Shown: in pieces, positions 1-9,463 of the stretch | Position numbering within the stretch: position 1 is the first letter of the stretch | Layout of the letters: every line of letters starts with the position of its first letter | Assembly (NCBI GenBank): GCA_039707465.1 | Contig: CM077651.1 | Location: forward strand, 21,139,019-21,203,018 | Reading direction: 5' to 3' | DNA length: 64,000 nt | Source of the DNA: Rhabdophis nuchalis | Lineage: Eukaryota > Chordata > Lepidosauria > Squamata > Natricidae | The notes under the pieces: generated by a model | What the model saw: the letters and a program-made list of their open reading frames with translations, nothing else | Told to the model about the DNA's origin: nothing | Databases searched by the model: none | Position numbers and translations under genes: made by a program

Positions 1-403
1 ATTACAGTCATTAAAAATTAATCTTATAGTTCTCAAGCTTCCACATAATATAATCCTTCTGAAATTGTATTTCTTTCAGTTTTAAGGAATCTACACAACC
101 ACCAAAATGTTTTGAAAAAGCAAAATGTTTTGGAAAAAAATATTGGGTGTTGTTGACACATGTAAATTGTAGATTAAATAGCATTACTGAAGAAATTTTT
201 ATTTAATACCATGACTCTATGGATGAGTGAACTCACTTTTGCTTCATCTCTTCTTTTTCTCTGATTGTGTCCATATCTGTTTAAAATTAGGAAAACATCA
301 GAAAGTGTTCACATATAATACATGCACAGCTTGCACATTTTCCTATGCAGTTTTCTCCTTGCAAAAAACTCTTATCCCTTTTCTTCTTTGCAAGACTTAC
401 CCT
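1..403. other. Unassigned AT-rich sequence
   Basis: No reading frame, repeat family or RNA gene is recognised here. Short frames start near 227 and 345 but show no protein-like composition or known motif. Confidence 0.5.
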
Positions 404-524
404 CCTTCATTTTATTTATTTATTTTATTTATTTATTTATTTAAATTTATATCCCGCCCTTCTCCACAGAGGACCCAGGGCGGCGCACAGGAAATTTAAA
501 AACATACAAAATACAATAAATATA

Positions 525-1394
525 GTCTTCCTGTTCCGCTTCTGGCGGCGATGGACGAACTCTGGGGTTCGTCCACCGTTTTGTCCCTCTTTCGGCCCCT
601 AACGGGGCGTGGCACCCCCTTTTTTCTTTTGGGGGGGCCCTCTGCAGGGCTGGCTTGCCTGGGCTGGTCCATCTTGGCGGCAGCTGGGAGGCGGTCCGGG
701 TCCTCAGCCCAGGAGGAAGGGGGCATGCTGCGGGGGGCTTGGTTCCCTTCGCCAACGGAGGTTGGCAACAATGAACAAATTTGGAGAGAGCGGAAGGCGG
801 GTCGGAAGCCTTCCGGGGCTTTGGCGGCGAGAGGGAAAGTGAGTGCTTTTTTAAACTATTTTTCTTTGCTGGCAGCCTGGACTGAAAGAACTGTGGAGGG
901 GGGTGTTTGTTTGTTAAACCCCCCCTCGGTTTAACAGCGGCGGTTAGAAATGATTCCTCGTTGCGAGGGAGTTATTTTGTATCCGGCTTTTTTTTCTAAG
1001 CAAGTGAAAGCAGTTTGCGGCTTGTATCTACAAATGTATCTAAGTCCGGTTGGCTTGAAACAATTGTATCTTTGACTTTCTCCGGCTGGTTCCCAGGCAG
1101 GGCGGCGGAAGATGGCTTCCCTTTGTTCCTGAATAGTTATTTTTGTTTGTGGAAAAATACCAACGTTTCTTGATGATTTGGACTGCCTCTCTCTACCAAT
1201 GAAGAAATTTTTGGATTGATTGATTCCTTCTCTGGAGTGCCTCCTTTGTTTGAATAATTGATTTTGCAACTTGCTCTCTTTGGGGATTTTATAAACTTTC
1301 TACAACTTTGATTTGGACTTTGTTCTTCTGACTTTCCACAGTGGCCCCACCCAAAAAAACGCCATCTTAGTGGCACGGATTTTAACAGCTTACC
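525..1394 (+). promoter_or_regulatory. GC-rich 5' leader of the ORF1-only L1-like element
   Basis: About 870 bp lie between the TSD and the ORF1 start. The first 400 bp are clearly richer in G+C and CpG than the surrounding AT-rich DNA. Full-length L1 elements carry an internal promoter in their 5' UTR, so promoter activity is a reasonable inference, though no specific factor site is claimed. A 127-codon open frame begins at 551, only 27 nt into the element, and overlaps the leader. It shows no known domain and may be chance. The leader ends in a good initiation context, ACCATGG, at ORF1. Confidence 0.5.
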
Positions 1395-2246
1395 ATGGCT
1401 TCTATCACATCAGAAGTGGCAGGATTGGAAAGAAGAATGACAGCTCTGGAAGAAGTGTTACAAACTTTGGTGCAGGAAATTAAAGGACTAAGACAAGAAA
1501 ATAAGGATTTCAGACAGGGACTTATGGAAACACAGAAACAACTAAAGGAGAATATACAGAAGACCGAGGAATTGGAGGGGGGGCTGGCTGGGGCAAAGGG
1601 GGAACTTAAAAATGTTAAAACTGAAGTTGGAGAATTAACTGGGCATATATCAAGGATGGATTTTGAAAGAATGTCATACTTTTTAAGATTTCAGAACGTT
1701 TCTGAGGTAGATGGTGAATGTCTTCCTGATCTCATGAGTACAATTTTAGCAGAATATTTGCATAAACCCAAAGATGAGATCAGGGGGGATATTGACCTAG
1801 CCTACAGAATAAATTCTGCATATGCCAGGATAAATGAGGTACCCAGAGAGATACATATTAAATTTGTTAGGAGGTCAACCAGAGAGGAAATTTTGAAGGC
1901 TCAGAGAGGTGGTCCGTTAATTTACCAGCAGAAAGAAGTCGCTATCTTGAAACAGATCCCTAAAAAGATTAGAGAGATGAGAAGGAAGTTTTCCTTCTTA
2001 TCTAAAAAATTGTTTGACCACGGGATTTGGTTTAAGTGGGCGACACCCGAAGGGATGTTGGTGTTCTGGGAAGGAGGGAGAGTTAGGATTAAAACAGTTG
2101 CTGAGGCGGAAGCCTTTCTTAAAAAACATTCCTCTATCCTGGGTGAAGATTTGGGAGGGGCAGGGGGGGCCACGGCCCCGCCCGCTGGGGGCCAGAAAGG
2201 AGCGCAGGAAGATGTAATTGCCAAGAGACTTAGATCTAAAAAATGA
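1395..2246 (+). CDS. L1-type ORF1 protein (RNA-binding, coiled coil plus RRM-like), copy 1
   Basis: This is an intact 283-codon frame that starts at an ATG in the context ACCATGG. Residues about 8-88 are Glu/Lys/Gln/Leu-rich with heptad-like spacing, as in the trimerising coiled coil of L1 ORF1p. Residues about 93-245 match the L1 ORF1p core: YFLRFQNV begins an RRM-like fold, and KFVRRSTREEIL and WFKWATPEGMLVFW lie in the RRM/C-terminal domain. The tail is Gly/Ala/Pro-rich and ends in a basic KRLRSKK. Known ORF1p binds its RNA cooperatively and acts as a nucleic-acid chaperone in a cytoplasmic particle. The second copy at 34246 is about 85% identical by eye over the C-terminal two-thirds and more diverged in the coiled coil. 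No ORF2 follows. L1-type assignment is firm; activity is unknown. Confidence 0.88.
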   Translation: MASITSEVAGLERRMTALEEVLQTLVQEIKGLRQENKDFRQGLMETQKQLKENIQKTEELEGGLAGAKGELKNVKTEVGELTGHISRMDFERMSYFLRFQNVSEVDGECLPDLMSTILAEYLHKPKDEIRGDIDLAYRINSAYARINEVPREIHIKFVRRSTREEILKAQRGGPLIYQQKEVAILKQIPKKIREMRRKFSFLSKKLFDHGIWFKWATPEGMLVFWEGGRVRIKTVAEAEAFLKKHSSILGEDLGGAGGATAPPAGGQKGAQEDVIAKRLRSKK

Positions 2247-3342
2247 ATTTGTTTGGTTTCTTTTTTTTACTAGCCCAATGTAATTTTTTATCTGGATGTT
2301 TGTACATGTCTGCCAGCATAGAATTTAGAATTTAAAATTTATGATGTATGCACTCACTTCCATCTTGTAGTATATTGAAAAATGTATTACCAATGTTTTA
2401 TTAAGAGGCCCTGGAGGGGCCAGCGATTCCGTCCTGAAAGTTCTCAAAATTTCTTTGTATTTTACCTTACCTATATCCCTTACCCTATCCTCTTGGAAAA
2501 ATGTAAAAATTAATAAAACTTTTTATTAAAGTTTTAATAAAACTTTATTAAAAAAATACAATAAATATAATTTAAAAAACTATTAAATAAACCTATCCTG
2601 CGCTAAAACCAAATTTTAAAAACCCAATTTAAAACTATCTAAAAGTCCCCATGGGAGTTTAGGCTAGGCCGGCTTGTTGAAACAGATATGTCTTAAGACA
2701 TTGGCGGAAGAGGCGGAGGTCGGTGATGGTACGTAATTCAGGGGGCAGGTCATTCCAGAGGGCTGGCCCCGCCACAGAGAAGGCTCTCCCCCTGGGTGTC
2801 GCCAGTCGGCATTGTCCGGCCGACGGCACCCTGAGGAGGCCCTCTCTGTGGGAGCGTATCGGTCTAAGGGATGTATGGGGCAGGAGGCGGTCTCGCATAT
2901 AACTAGGCCCCGAGCCATGGAGCGCTTTAAAGATAGTTGTCAAAACCTTGAAGCGCACTCGAAAGGCCACAGGAAGCCAATGCAGCTCGCGCAGGATCGG
3001 TGTTATGTGGGAGCACCTAGTGGCTCCCATAATCACCCGCGCGGCTGCGTTTTGGACTAGCTGTAGCTTTCGAGTGCACCTCAAGGGAAGCCCCATGTAG
3101 AGAGCATTACAATAGTCGAGTCGGGACGTCACGAGAGCTTGAGTGACTGTGCGAAGGGCAGCCCGGTCCAGTAAGGGCCGCAATTGGCGCATCAGGTGTA
3201 CCTGATGAAACGCCCCCCTGGCCACGGCTGCCACATGGTCCTCCATGGACAGCCGGGAATCCAGGAGGACACCCAAATTGCGCGCCCTCTCCACGGGGGC
3301 CAGTGTTTCGCCCCCAATGGCCAGAGTTGCACATTGATACAT

Positions 3343-3765
3343 CTATTCTTGTATCCTTTTCCTTAAAAGGAACCTGCTGTGTGCAGTTTTTTTCTAATTA
3401 TGAGTGACAAAATATAAATCACACATGCACTCCAATTTTGTATAGGTTAAGGGGTAGTTAATTCACATAAACATTGAGATAGAATTAATTTTCTGAAATT
3501 CCCCAGACTCCAGCCAGAACAAACAGGGTCCTTCTCACTTCTTACCATGATTAGACTATTTGATTTTACATAACTGCATCTGGATGAATATATTATTGAC
3601 AGAATCCTTGCATCTCTTTGTGCCTTTTATTGATCCTGAATCAGACTCTCACTCCTCCCATTAATGGATATGGGAATAACCTCAACCAATTGGTATTAAT
3701 TTGAGGGGCCCTTGAACTTGTTTGTTTTCTTGCAAATGGTTCACTACCCTAACTAGGTAAACATC
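3343..3765. other. Unassigned AT-rich sequence
   Basis: No gene or repeat family is recognised between the truncated CR1 copy and the MITE that begins at 3766. Confidence 0.4.
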
Positions 3766-4188
3766 CAGATTGTGGGATTCTACCGGTTCAGACTGGTTCG
3801 CCCAAAGCTCCGACAATCAGCTGGGAGCAAACCAGTTCACTCCCACAATCTTGTGGGCTCACCCACCTGCCCCGGGCTTTGTTGACCTATATCAAGGGTC
3901 TGCAAAGTTGGCTCTTTTAAGACTGGTGGACTTCAACTCCCAGAATTCCCCAGCCAGCCTGGCTGGCTGTGGAATTCTGGAAGTTGAAGTCCACCAGTTT
4001 TAAAAGAGCCAACTTTGCAGATCCCTGATCTACATCTTCTCAGCTGAGTCGTGCAGCTGAGTCGTTGCTGTGCCTCAGCTGTTTTCTGCCCCAGCAGTAA
4101 TGTGGAAGGCAAGTTTTCTCAAAACTGCATCAGGTGTATGCGCAAGCAAAGCATGTGCACGCATGCAAAGAGCACCAGTTATTAAACC
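3766..4188. mobile_element. hAT-type MITE (GTGGGATTCTACC family), interrupted
   Basis: The start, GTGGGATTCTACCGGTTC, matches the start of the copy at 10645. The internal blocks CCTCAGCTGTTTTCT and AATGTGGAAGG have counterparts there (CCTCAGCTGTTTTCT, AATGCGGAAGG). The element is split by a foldback MITE at 3893-4027 and loses its own right terminus near 4188, where it abuts an internal CR1 fragment. It is non-coding. Confidence 0.6.
3893..4027. mobile_element. Foldback hAT-type MITE, copy A
   Basis: The two halves are near-perfect inverted complements that meet at GCCAGCCTGGCTGGC-like central bases. The outer ends are CAAGGGTCTGCAAAG and its complement. Flanking 8-mers ACCTATAT (3885-3892) and ATCTACAT (4028-4035) match at 6 of 8 positions, consistent with an aged 8-bp hAT TSD. 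It sits inside the MITE at 3766-4188. Confidence 0.75.
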
Positions 4189-4189
4189 A

Positions 4190-4697
4190 TTAGGATCCGA
4201 CCAGAGAGGTAGGATGAGAACCACCGCAGAACGGTGCCTCCCAGCCCCAACCCCCCCAGTCGGTGCAATAGGATACCATGGTCGATGGTATCAAAAGCCG
4301 CTGAGAGGTCTAATAGGACTAGGATAGAGGAATAACCTCTATCCCGCGCCCTCCAGAGATCATCAACCAACGCGACCAATGCCCTCTCGGTGCTGTGACC
4401 GGGTCGGAAGCCGGACTGGCGCGGGTCTAGATAATCAACTTCCTCCAGGTGTCGCGGAAACTGTTGGGCTACCACACTCTCAACAACCTTCACTAAAAAG
4501 TGAAGGTTGGAGACCGGACGATAGTTCTCTAGTAAAGCTGGGTCCAGGGACGGCTTCTTAAGGAGGGGCCTCACTACCACCTCTTTCAAGACGGCAGGTA
4601 AGGACCCCTCACTCAAAGATGCGTTGACAATGCCCTGGAGCCAGCCTCGTGTCATCTCCCAGGATGCCAGTACAAGCCAGGAGGGACACGGGTCCAA
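4190..4697 (-). pseudogene. CR1-group LINE RT-domain fragment
   Basis: The minus-strand frame carries RT fingers and palm segments: NYRPVSNL, FRPGHSTERALVAL and LLDLSAAFDTIDH. These are nearly identical to residues about 150-310 of the copy at 38693. No 3' UTR or tail follows on the 3' side (low coordinates). The fragment is cut at about 4190 next to a broken MITE and at about 4697 before a BovB end. An internal LINE piece without its 3' end cannot come from simple target-primed insertion, so later deletion or rearrangement is inferred. Confidence 0.85.
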
Positions 4698-4730
4698 TAA
4701 ACATTGTCCAGAATGGGATTACAGAGATTC

Positions 4731-4868
4731 AGGTAGCTGGATGGAGTCACCAAAGCAGTAGGCATGAGCTTAAATGAACTCCGGTGAATGGTAGAGGATA
4801 GGAAGGCCTGGATGAATGTTGTCCATGGGGTCATGATGGGTCAGACAAGACTTCGCAACTAACAACAA
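4731..4868 (+). mobile_element. BovB LINE 3' end
   Basis: It reads TGGATGGAGTCACCAAAGC and then the BovB terminal phrase around ACTTCGCAACTAACAACAAC. The same terminal phrase occurs at 35690-35830. Only the last 140 bp are present. Confidence 0.8.
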
Positions 4869-5199
4869 CCTCTCCATCAGTAATCAGTATTCAGATCAGC
4901 TATAGATTAACTCCAAGGTTAACTACAGACCAACAATCAAGTAAACAATACCCCAGTCAAGGAACTGCCAAAGAGCTATCAATAAACAACCCAGCTAAAG
5001 AATCTCTAAAGGTAATGAAAGGTCTGCAAGAAAACAAGCAAACTCAGACAACATCAAGGATCCCTCATTTCAACCCTGAGCTACAAATATGTTCCTTTAT
5101 TGGTATTAATTTCCTATTGGTAAACTTTTTAATAAGAATGCTTTTGGGGAGACTTTTAGAAGCACTGTTTCAAGCACTATTTCAGGCACTGATAGAATA
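4869..5199. other. Unassigned sequence
   Basis: AT-rich sequence between a BovB end and a MITE. No coding or repeat signal is recognised. Confidence 0.35.
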
Positions 5200-5775
5200 C
5201 AAGTAGTCCTTGATTTTCACCCACAACTGAGCCCAAAATATCTATGGTTAATGAAGACAGTTATTAAGTGAATTTTGCCCCATTTTATGACATTTGTTGC
5301 CACAGTTGTTAGGTGAATTGTTGCAGTTGTTAATAACAACAGCAATAGCACTTAGACTTATATACCTCTTCACTGTGCTTTACAGCCTTCTCTAAGTGGT
5401 TTACAGAATCAGCAATTGCCCCCTCATTTTACTGACATCAGAAGGATGTACGGCTGAGTTAGTGAGAATCAAACTGCTGAACTGCAGGCAGCCAGAAGTC
5501 AGCAGAATTAGACTTTCTAACCACTGCACCACCACAGCTGATGTTTAAGTTAGTAACATGCTTGTTAGGTGAATCTGGCTTCCCCACTGACTTTGTCAGA
5601 AGGTTGCAGAAGGTGATCACATGACTCCAGGATGCTGCAACCATTATAAACACATTGGGACCATGGGATATTGCAACAGTCGTAAGTGTGAAAAAGAGTC
5701 ATAAGCTACTTTCTTCAGTGCTGTTGTCATTCTGAATAGTCGCTAAACAATTGGTTGTAACTCAAGGACTGTGTT
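5200..5775. mobile_element. Tc1/mariner-type MITE (AAGTAGTCCTTGA family), interrupted by a SINE
   Basis: The left end, CAAGTAGTCCTTGATTTTCA, and the right end near 5755-5772, TTGTAACTCAAGGACT, are imperfect inverted repeats flanked by TA. The internal phrases ACAACTGAGCCCAAAA and AAGGTGATCACATGA also occur in the copy at 22048. It is interrupted at about 5335-5541 by a SINE. Confidence 0.65.
5335..5541 (-). mobile_element. tRNA-derived SINE with L2-like tail, copy 1
   Basis: On the minus strand it has a tRNA-like head (GTGGTGCAGTGGTTAGAAAG near 5525), a core, and a tail with TAAACCACTTAGAGAAGGCT and TATATAAGTCTAAGTGC. The tail resembles the L2 3' end as seen in MIR-like SINEs. Related copies lie at 45949 and 62198. 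Confidence 0.7.
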
Positions 5776-5776
5776 T

Positions 5777-6229
5777 ACAGCACCTTTGCTTGGCGTTCAA
5801 CATTGCACATAAAATCTGTAACCGTGCGAGGGGAAAAAATAGTTGTGCATAGCCATGTAATGCCGACTACAAAATTGGGAAGAAATTTTAGCTGTTGCAC
5901 TAGATTGAAAGGTAGCTAAACAAGATCATATCACCGTATCTGGTAATTGGATGAAATTGAACCCTTGAGAGGTAAAATAATCCCCTATTAAATTATAGAA
6001 AATCTTATTTCTCATGGAAGTAGAATTTGTCCTGGATAGTTAAATATGATGTTTTCCAAGGTACATTAAAGCAAAGCAAAGCAAAAACAAAAAATGGCAA
6101 TCTAGTTAGACCTGGAGACATATACAGTAACAACAACTGGATGAGACTTAATAGCAGCAACTCAACGTTTTAAGAACTGATCACTATCTCTTAAAATAAG
6201 ACCAAACTCTTCATTCCATATTATAGGCA
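5777..6229. other. Unassigned sequence
   Basis: Ordinary AT-rich DNA. A short AAGCA repeat occurs near 6070. No gene is seen. Confidence 0.35.
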
Positions 6230-6239
6230 GACATTTATT

Positions 6240-6569
6240 AGGTAAAGATTTCCCTGTCTAGTTGCGACTGATTCGAGATCATGAGGTTCATCTCCATTTG
6301 TGGCTGAGTGTTGTCTGAAGACAGTTTCTGTGGTCAAGTGGCCATCATGGCTGGTCACCCAAGTCATACTGAATGCTGTTGTCTTCCCACTGAAGTGGTA
6401 CCTATTAATCTATTTGCATTTGCATGCTTCAGAACTGCTACGTGAGTAGAGGCTGGGGCAAGTAAAAGGAGCTTACCCCATTGCACAGCACTTAAGTCTC
6501 GAACCTGGGCTATCAACTTTCCAGCAGACAAGTTTAGCATCTTTAACTGCTGAGCCACCGTGCCCAGTG
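6240..6569 (-). mobile_element. Sauria-type SINE with TSD
   Basis: On the minus strand it starts with a tRNA-like head containing GGCTCAGCAGTTAAAGATGC and the B-box-like GGTTCGAGACTT. It ends at GGTAAAGATTTCCC complement, the BovB-related tail of Sauria SINEs. Flanks GACATTTATT (6230-6239) and GACACTTATT (6570-6579) match at 9 of 10 positions and are read as the TSD. Confidence 0.8.
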
Positions 6570-6768
6570 GACACTTATTGAAATATCTTTAATCAATGAA
6601 ATACGGTACTGAGAAAAACTATCAATTTTGCTCAAAATCACAAATTTTTGTTACCAACATATGGCCTACTCAGGGTTTTTTTTAATATCAAGAGGTAGGA
6701 ATTTACAAACCTATACACATATCGAGAATCTACTAATAAAGCTAGCAGCATATTTTGATTATCTAGAT

Positions 6769-6880
6769 CAGGGGTTCCCAAACTTGGCAACTTTAAGACT
6801 TGTGGACTTCAACTCCCAGAATTCTCCAGCCAGCAGTTGAAGTCCACAAGTCTTAAAGTTGCCAAGTTTGGGAACCCCTG
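6769..6880. mobile_element. Foldback hAT-type MITE, copy B
   Basis: The ends are CAGGGGTTCCCAAACTTGG and its exact complement. The arms pair over about 45 bp, and the right arm is shorter than the left. Flanking 8-mers ATCTAGAT and CTCTAGAT match at 7 of 8 positions and contain the TCTAGA core favoured by many hAT transposases. Confidence 0.85.
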
Positions 6881-6888
6881 CTCTAGAT

Positions 6889-7380
6889 CAACTAGGCCTG
6901 CCAGTTTTTGGACTACATGTTTTAGAAGCTGCAAAACGCTGTTAAACTCTAATCAAATCTGATTAAATCAGTGGCTCTTTGTGAGTTGAGGAAGGAATTG
7001 GGTGTTAACAAGGAGGCATGCAATCAATCAATCCTTTCTCTGGCTATGGGAAAATATCTTTGATCTCTTTACCCCTTGTGTTCAATATCGGCTTCTGAAG
7101 AGAGGGACTCCCTCTTTTTTCTCTCTTTAAGTAGGATGGGGTCAAGCTTATTAGCCTGAAGCAGCTTTAATATGTTGAGAAGCAGCCTCCGGCATTTAAG
7201 TCATTAGTTCCCAACAAAGATTTTTTTTGGTCTCTTACCTTGCTTGATGAGATGGCTGAAGAAAGAAGATAAGTTTGGGGGAGCATCAAGGCACACCAGA
7301 AGTCTTGAGAAATCAATGCTCTTCTTAAAAAACATGGGGGCTTGCAAAGTAGCTGATTCCCAGCACTGATCTCAGAGTTG
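6889..7380. other. Unassigned sequence
   Basis: No gene or repeat family is recognised. Confidence 0.35.
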
Positions 7381-7576
7381 TGATTTGATTTATGTCTATA
7401 CTAGTTAATTTTCAGCCTTAAGACTTTAGAGATATACACCAGTTACTTCATAATAAAACCTAAATGCAACAGGAACAGATTCACACCGAGAGAGTTTGCG
7501 TTATTGTCATCTTGGCATTTGATAGCCATAAAACAGGAGAAGACCGATTGCAATCTACAAACATGACTTTTTCAAG
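7381..7576. repeat. Duplicated 0.2-kb segment, copy 1
   Basis: This segment resembles 8511-8702 along its whole length, including the identical block ACAGATTCACACCGAGAGAG and the phrases TTTGATAGCCATAAAACA and CTACAAACATGACTTTT. By eye identity is about 85-90%. The copies are in direct orientation about 1,130 bp apart. It matches no repeat family I know. Confidence 0.8.
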
Positions 7577-8510
7577 GGTAAGGGACAGGTATACCAAGCG
7601 AATACCTTCATAAGGTATGCTGACAGGTGGTTCAACTGAAAATTAAAAAGTGATACGTTCAGTTTTTCAAATGTTCATGAATTATGCAGCACATTTTGCT
7701 ATTCCAGTTATTTTGACTTTCAGCGTGCTAAGTTTCAAGGGAGCTTTTGATGCGTTGACTCCATCTTTGAACAATAGGCAACTCCGGTCATTGTTGTTTT
7801 TTAAAAAAACTTAATAGAAAAGGAGGAAAATTGGAATTTGAGAGAAGAAATGGACTAACGGGAAGACATGTACAATACATTTTTTCAATTTCCATGAAAT
7901 TCTGAGAATCTCCCACATATCTCTTCCCCACCCACCCACCCACCACATAACATTTTGATTCTTTAAAATCATTGTGACCAATGTACGCTGACAATCTATG
8001 CAGATGGAAAGGACCATTTAACATCCGCTCAGAATCTGTGTTGCTGTCATTCAAATGTCTATATATATATATAGATATAACAGTGATACCTTATTTTAAT
8101 TTTTACCATATTTTATATTTTTTATAATGCATTCAGTCATTTGTTTGGTTCAGTAATTTCTCGTGATATTTAATCCAAAGTACTGAGTGACATATTAGTC
8201 TGCAGAGGTGGGGGCAGAGCGGGATAGAGAGAGACAGAGAGTGAGAGGGGGAGGGAGAGGGAGAGAGGGGAAGAGAGGGAGGGGGAGAAATTGATAACTC
8301 AAGAAGTGCTGGAGGTATTGGGCTTATCCTTTTTTTAATGTAGATAAATGAAATATCACCAACAAAAAAGGACAAGAGACAACTGGTAGATCATTATTTC
8401 CAAATGCATTCATATCCCTGATACGCACCAGAATTTCTTTCCACATAACTATCATTAGTCAGGTCCTCTGCAAACAATATCTTTGCAGCCACCATTCAGT
8501 GAGTGAGTTG
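7577..8510. other. Spacer between the duplicated segments, with a purine-rich tract
   Basis: Mostly unassigned. A short (TA)n lies at about 8060-8078, and a G/A-rich GAGA-type tract at about 8215-8288. Confidence 0.5.
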
Positions 8511-8702
8511 AGATTTGATTTATGACTATACGAGTTAATTTTCAGCACTTAAGACTTTACAGATGTAAAGTTACATCATAATAAAACATAAATGCAACGG
8601 GAACAGATTCACACCGAGAGAGTTTGCTTTATTTTCTTCCTGGCATTTGATAGCCATAAAACAAGACAAGACCGATTACAAACTACAAACATGACTTTTG
8701 CA
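8511..8702. repeat. Duplicated 0.2-kb segment, copy 2
   Basis: Partner of 7381-7576. A 92-codon frame (8592-8870) overlaps it, but copy 1 does not preserve that frame, so coding is not supported. Confidence 0.8.
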
Positions 8703-8872
8703 AAAGAACAGACATATAATAAACCTAGTTTGAACTACATGGAATGTGTAAGTGAACTGCTTGAGTTGAAGTTGAATATGCTTATAATGGAAAAGAAACA
8801 AAGGCTAATGAAGCAAGGGCACGTTCTCCTACGGGAAAGCCTCCTAAACACAGAATTAAATATTGCTTAGGC

Positions 8873-9032
8873 CAGGGGTGGGCAAACTTTGCAACTTTAA
8901 GTCTGAAGGACTTCAGCTCCCAGAATTCTTCAGCCAGCAAAGCTGGCTGGAGAACTCTGGGAGCTGAAGTCCTTCAGCCCTGGCTTCACCCCTGGCTTCA
9001 GCTAAAGTCCTTCAGCCCTGGCTTCACCCCTG
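8873..9032. mobile_element. Foldback hAT-type MITE, copy C, with duplicated right end
   Basis: A perfect 8-bp TSD, GCTTAGGC, lies at 8865-8872 and 9033-9040. The left end is CAGGGGTGGGCAAACTTTGC. The right end carries a tandem partial duplication: the phrase TCCTTCAGCCCTGGCTTCAC occurs twice before the terminus. Confidence 0.85.
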
Positions 9033-9040
9033 GCTTAGGC

Positions 9041-9461
9041 CATCAGAGGGGTTATGATCTATAGTTGTTGAAACAACATGATTATTGGGATTGACAGAAA
9101 ATTTAGACGAGCGATCAATAGACATGCAAGTCTCTATTCTTTTCCAGATTTGCTGATACTTGACTATAAATCTGTTCAATAGCAAGGGCCATTTCTAATT
9201 TCAGTACCCCAAAGCCTTGGAAAATCTTTGTATGGGGAAATAATGGACTATTTTATTGCCCTTTCTAGGGATTGGTGGGAAAAATCACACAAGGAAAGTC
9301 AGTTTTTGGCAATGGGATTCTCTCCCGCTTTCTTTCACTGCTCTGGAGAATCTGATAATATTTCCAAGCTTAGACAAATGGACAGACAGACGAAGTGCAA
9401 AGATGGAGAAATTCTCAAGCTCTGATCTGCTGATGGAAACACTTCCATCTGTGGCACGACT
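9041..9461. other. Unassigned sequence
   Basis: No gene is seen. Short overlapping frames at 9228-9483 lack recognisable domains. Confidence 0.35.
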
Positions 9462-9463
9462 TA

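Larger units (their letters stand above)
525..2553 (+). mobile_element. Full-length-looking ORF1-only L1-like (HAL1-like) element
   Basis: The element is bounded by a perfect 16-bp TSD, AAATACAATAAATATA, at 508-523/524 and 2554-2569, so the insertion is about 2.03 kb. It has a GC- and CpG-rich 5' leader (525-1394), one intact frame (1395-2246), a 3' UTR of about 300 bp, and an A-rich end with AATAAA-like motifs near 2510-2550. There is no ORF2: no endonuclease or RT motifs occur in any frame between the ORF1 stop and the TSD. The same ORF1-to-3' UTR junction is present in the second copy (34057-35372), so this is a family structure and not a one-off deletion. Known L1 biology implies mobilisation by the ORF2 protein of an autonomous L1, which is inference here. 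Confidence 0.85.
404..3340 (-). mobile_element. CR1-group LINE 3' half, minus strand, split by an L1-like insertion
   Basis: The minus-strand frame 3342-2659 reads through the C-terminal part of a CR1/L3/L2-group ORF2 protein. It contains LDYCNALYMGLPLR, RELHWLPV and WNDLPPELRT and ends in a short hydrophobic tail. It aligns by eye with the longer copy at 38684. The 3' UTR continues from about 2658 to 2570, is interrupted by the element at 525-2553, and resumes at 524-404. It ends in a (TTTA)n tail at about 404-441. The block around 450-490, read on the minus strand, gives the family end motif GCCGCCCTGGGTCC. The copy is 5'-truncated near 3340, so RT catalytic motifs are absent. It is a dead copy. 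CR1 group is secure; the exact family is not. Confidence 0.85.
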
